Of a stretch of 5,216 nt of DNA, positions 4,526-5,216 are shown one piece after another. The position numbers were made by a program, and so were the translations under genes. The notes under the pieces were generated by a model that saw nothing but the letters and a program-made list of their open reading frames with translations, searched no databases and had not been told where the DNA came from. This DNA comes from a bacterium (GTDB lineage Bacteria > SZUA-182 > DTGQ01). The stretch covers positions 1-5,216 of the forward strand of contig JAILZY010000149.1 of assembly GCA_023512255.1 (NCBI GenBank), written 5' to 3'. The number at the start of each line of letters is the position of its first letter. Within the stretch, counting starts at the first letter, position 1.

Positions 4526-5216
4526 TTATGCTGGCAGCACCTCAAGCACTGCCCAGCCAAAAGGGACCAGGCTGCTGCCTGCTGTGGGTTTGCTTTTTTC
4601 AGAGGCTAGCCACAGGGTAGTGGCCTGGGGTAGAAACCGGGGGGATTGCCCCTTTCCCTGCATGATCTTTATGTGCCGGTTTCCCTCGATGGTTACTGCT
4701 TCAGCGCCAGAGTGTCTACCAAGACGAATCAGGACTGAAGAGTGGTTCAATTTGAACCCCTCTTTGATCCTCTTGACCACTACACTACCTGCACCAATCT
4801 CATAGGTAACTTTATTTTCCTCATTCACCAGCGAGACATAAAATGCATTAACTGATTGCAGAAGCTCTTCAGCCTTAATCGGTTTCTTTATACAGTCAGA
4901 TGCCGGTGGCTTCTGGATATTGATCATCCCCTCAAATACAGCCCCCTCTTGAATGGTTTCGACAATCTGAAATGGCCCTCTAGCCTCAAACTTTGATTTC
5001 TTTTTCTTCCTGTTGACCGCATACATAATTTTCGTCTTGACATTCTGAAGGGGAAGAAAATCAGAAACCTTGACCAGCCTGAAGGGATCAGTATCAAAGC
5101 TGCCGCCATCAAGAAGATACTTTTCAAATTCTTTGGCCTGCTCAGATGTTCCCCATGTTGAAAAAATAATGTTGAAAATATAAAGGGGAGGAGAGAAAAT
5201 AAAGAGAGAAGAAAGT
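4526..5216 (-). CDS. csm5: Csm5, type III-A Csm complex backbone protein (C-terminal part; 5' end outside window)
   Basis: Csm5 is a RAMP-fold subunit that caps the crRNA 3' end in the cytoplasmic Csm complex and helps crRNA maturation. The visible frame is open from the window edge and gives 229 residues ending in TAA. I continued it upstream of the internal Met at 5026 because the added stretch (DPFRLVKVSD at fragment residues 43-52) matches the Csm5 pattern of a conserved Arg followed by 'vsD'. Further C-terminal hallmarks are LIRLGRHSGAEAVTIEG (162-178), TTLWLAS (199-205) and PFGW (218-221). The first ~20 residues are hydrophobic low-complexity sequence read from a pyrimidine-rich tract and may be an insert. 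The next gene starts 46 nt downstream, so the two are probably co-transcribed. Identity is firm from these motifs; the true start and any upstream disruption cannot be seen. Confidence 0.9.
   Translation of the reverse strand, partial: LSSLFIFSPPLYIFNIIFSTWGTSEQAKEFEKYLLDGGSFDTDPFRLVKVSDFLPLQNVKTKIMYAVNRKKKKSKFEARGPFQIVETIQEGAVFEGMINIQKPPASDCIKKPIKAEELLQSVNAFYVSLVNEENKVTYEIGAGSVVVKRIKEGFKLNHSSVLIRLGRHSGAEAVTIEGNRHIKIMQGKGQSPRFLPQATTLWLASEKSKPTAGSSLVPFGWAVLEVLPA

Noticed and set aside
4924-5127. Separate minus-strand gene overlapping the csm5 fragment
   Set aside because: It is in another frame over sequence whose csm5 frame gives the conserved DPFRLVKVSD motif; no frameshift is needed to explain csm5.

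Overview
The window carries the tail end of a type III-A (Csm) CRISPR-Cas operon. All five genes lie on the minus strand, so transcription runs from position 5216 towards 1. In transcription order they are the C-terminal part of csm5 (cut by the window edge), a Can2/Card1-type CARF nuclease, a Csx3/Crn3-like ring nuclease, cas1 and cas2. No CRISPR array, tRNA or rRNA is visible. The interference genes (cas10, csm2-4, probably cas6) are presumably beyond 5216, and an array may lie below position 1 or elsewhere.

Functionally this is a cyclic-oligoadenylate signalling block next to an adaptation block. In type III systems Cas10 makes cyclic oligoadenylate when the Csm complex binds target RNA. 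Characterised Can2/Card1 nucleases are switched on by cA4, and characterised Csx3 proteins degrade cA4. Effector and off-switch are therefore neighbours here, and the canonical Csm6 is not seen. Cas1 has all three expected catalytic residues. The Csx3-like protein seems to lack the Asp of the usual YDP motif, so its activity is an open question.

The most unusual property is the DNA between and inside the genes. Every intergenic gap is filled with short imperfect direct repeats (units of about 10-26 bp), with a different unit in each gap. Similar repeats enter the genes: a hexamer array and a 25-bp tandem duplication form an extra loop in Cas1, a 21-bp unit forms the N-terminal tail of Csx3, and a 9-bp duplication lies in a loop of Can2. 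The stop codons of can2 and csx3 sit inside repeat units. The gaps lengthen along the operon: 46, 94, 346 and 452 nt.

Layout: 1-581 non-coding with a palindrome and a ~25-bp repeat array; 582-857 cas2; 858-1309 non-coding with two repeat arrays and a strong sigma-70-like promoter; 1310-2422 cas1; 2423-2768 non-coding, purine-rich on the transcribed strand, plus 16-, 26- and 13-bp arrays; 2769-3101 csx3; 3102-3195 spacer; 3196-4479 can2; 4480-4525 spacer; 4526-5216 csm5 fragment.

The host is a bacterium, judging from Shine-Dalgarno sequences, the sigma-70-like promoter and the Csm system. The sequence alone does not fix the phylum. Repeat-filled spacers and low-complexity inserts in conserved proteins suggest a repeat-rich genome, possibly from an environmental lineage.
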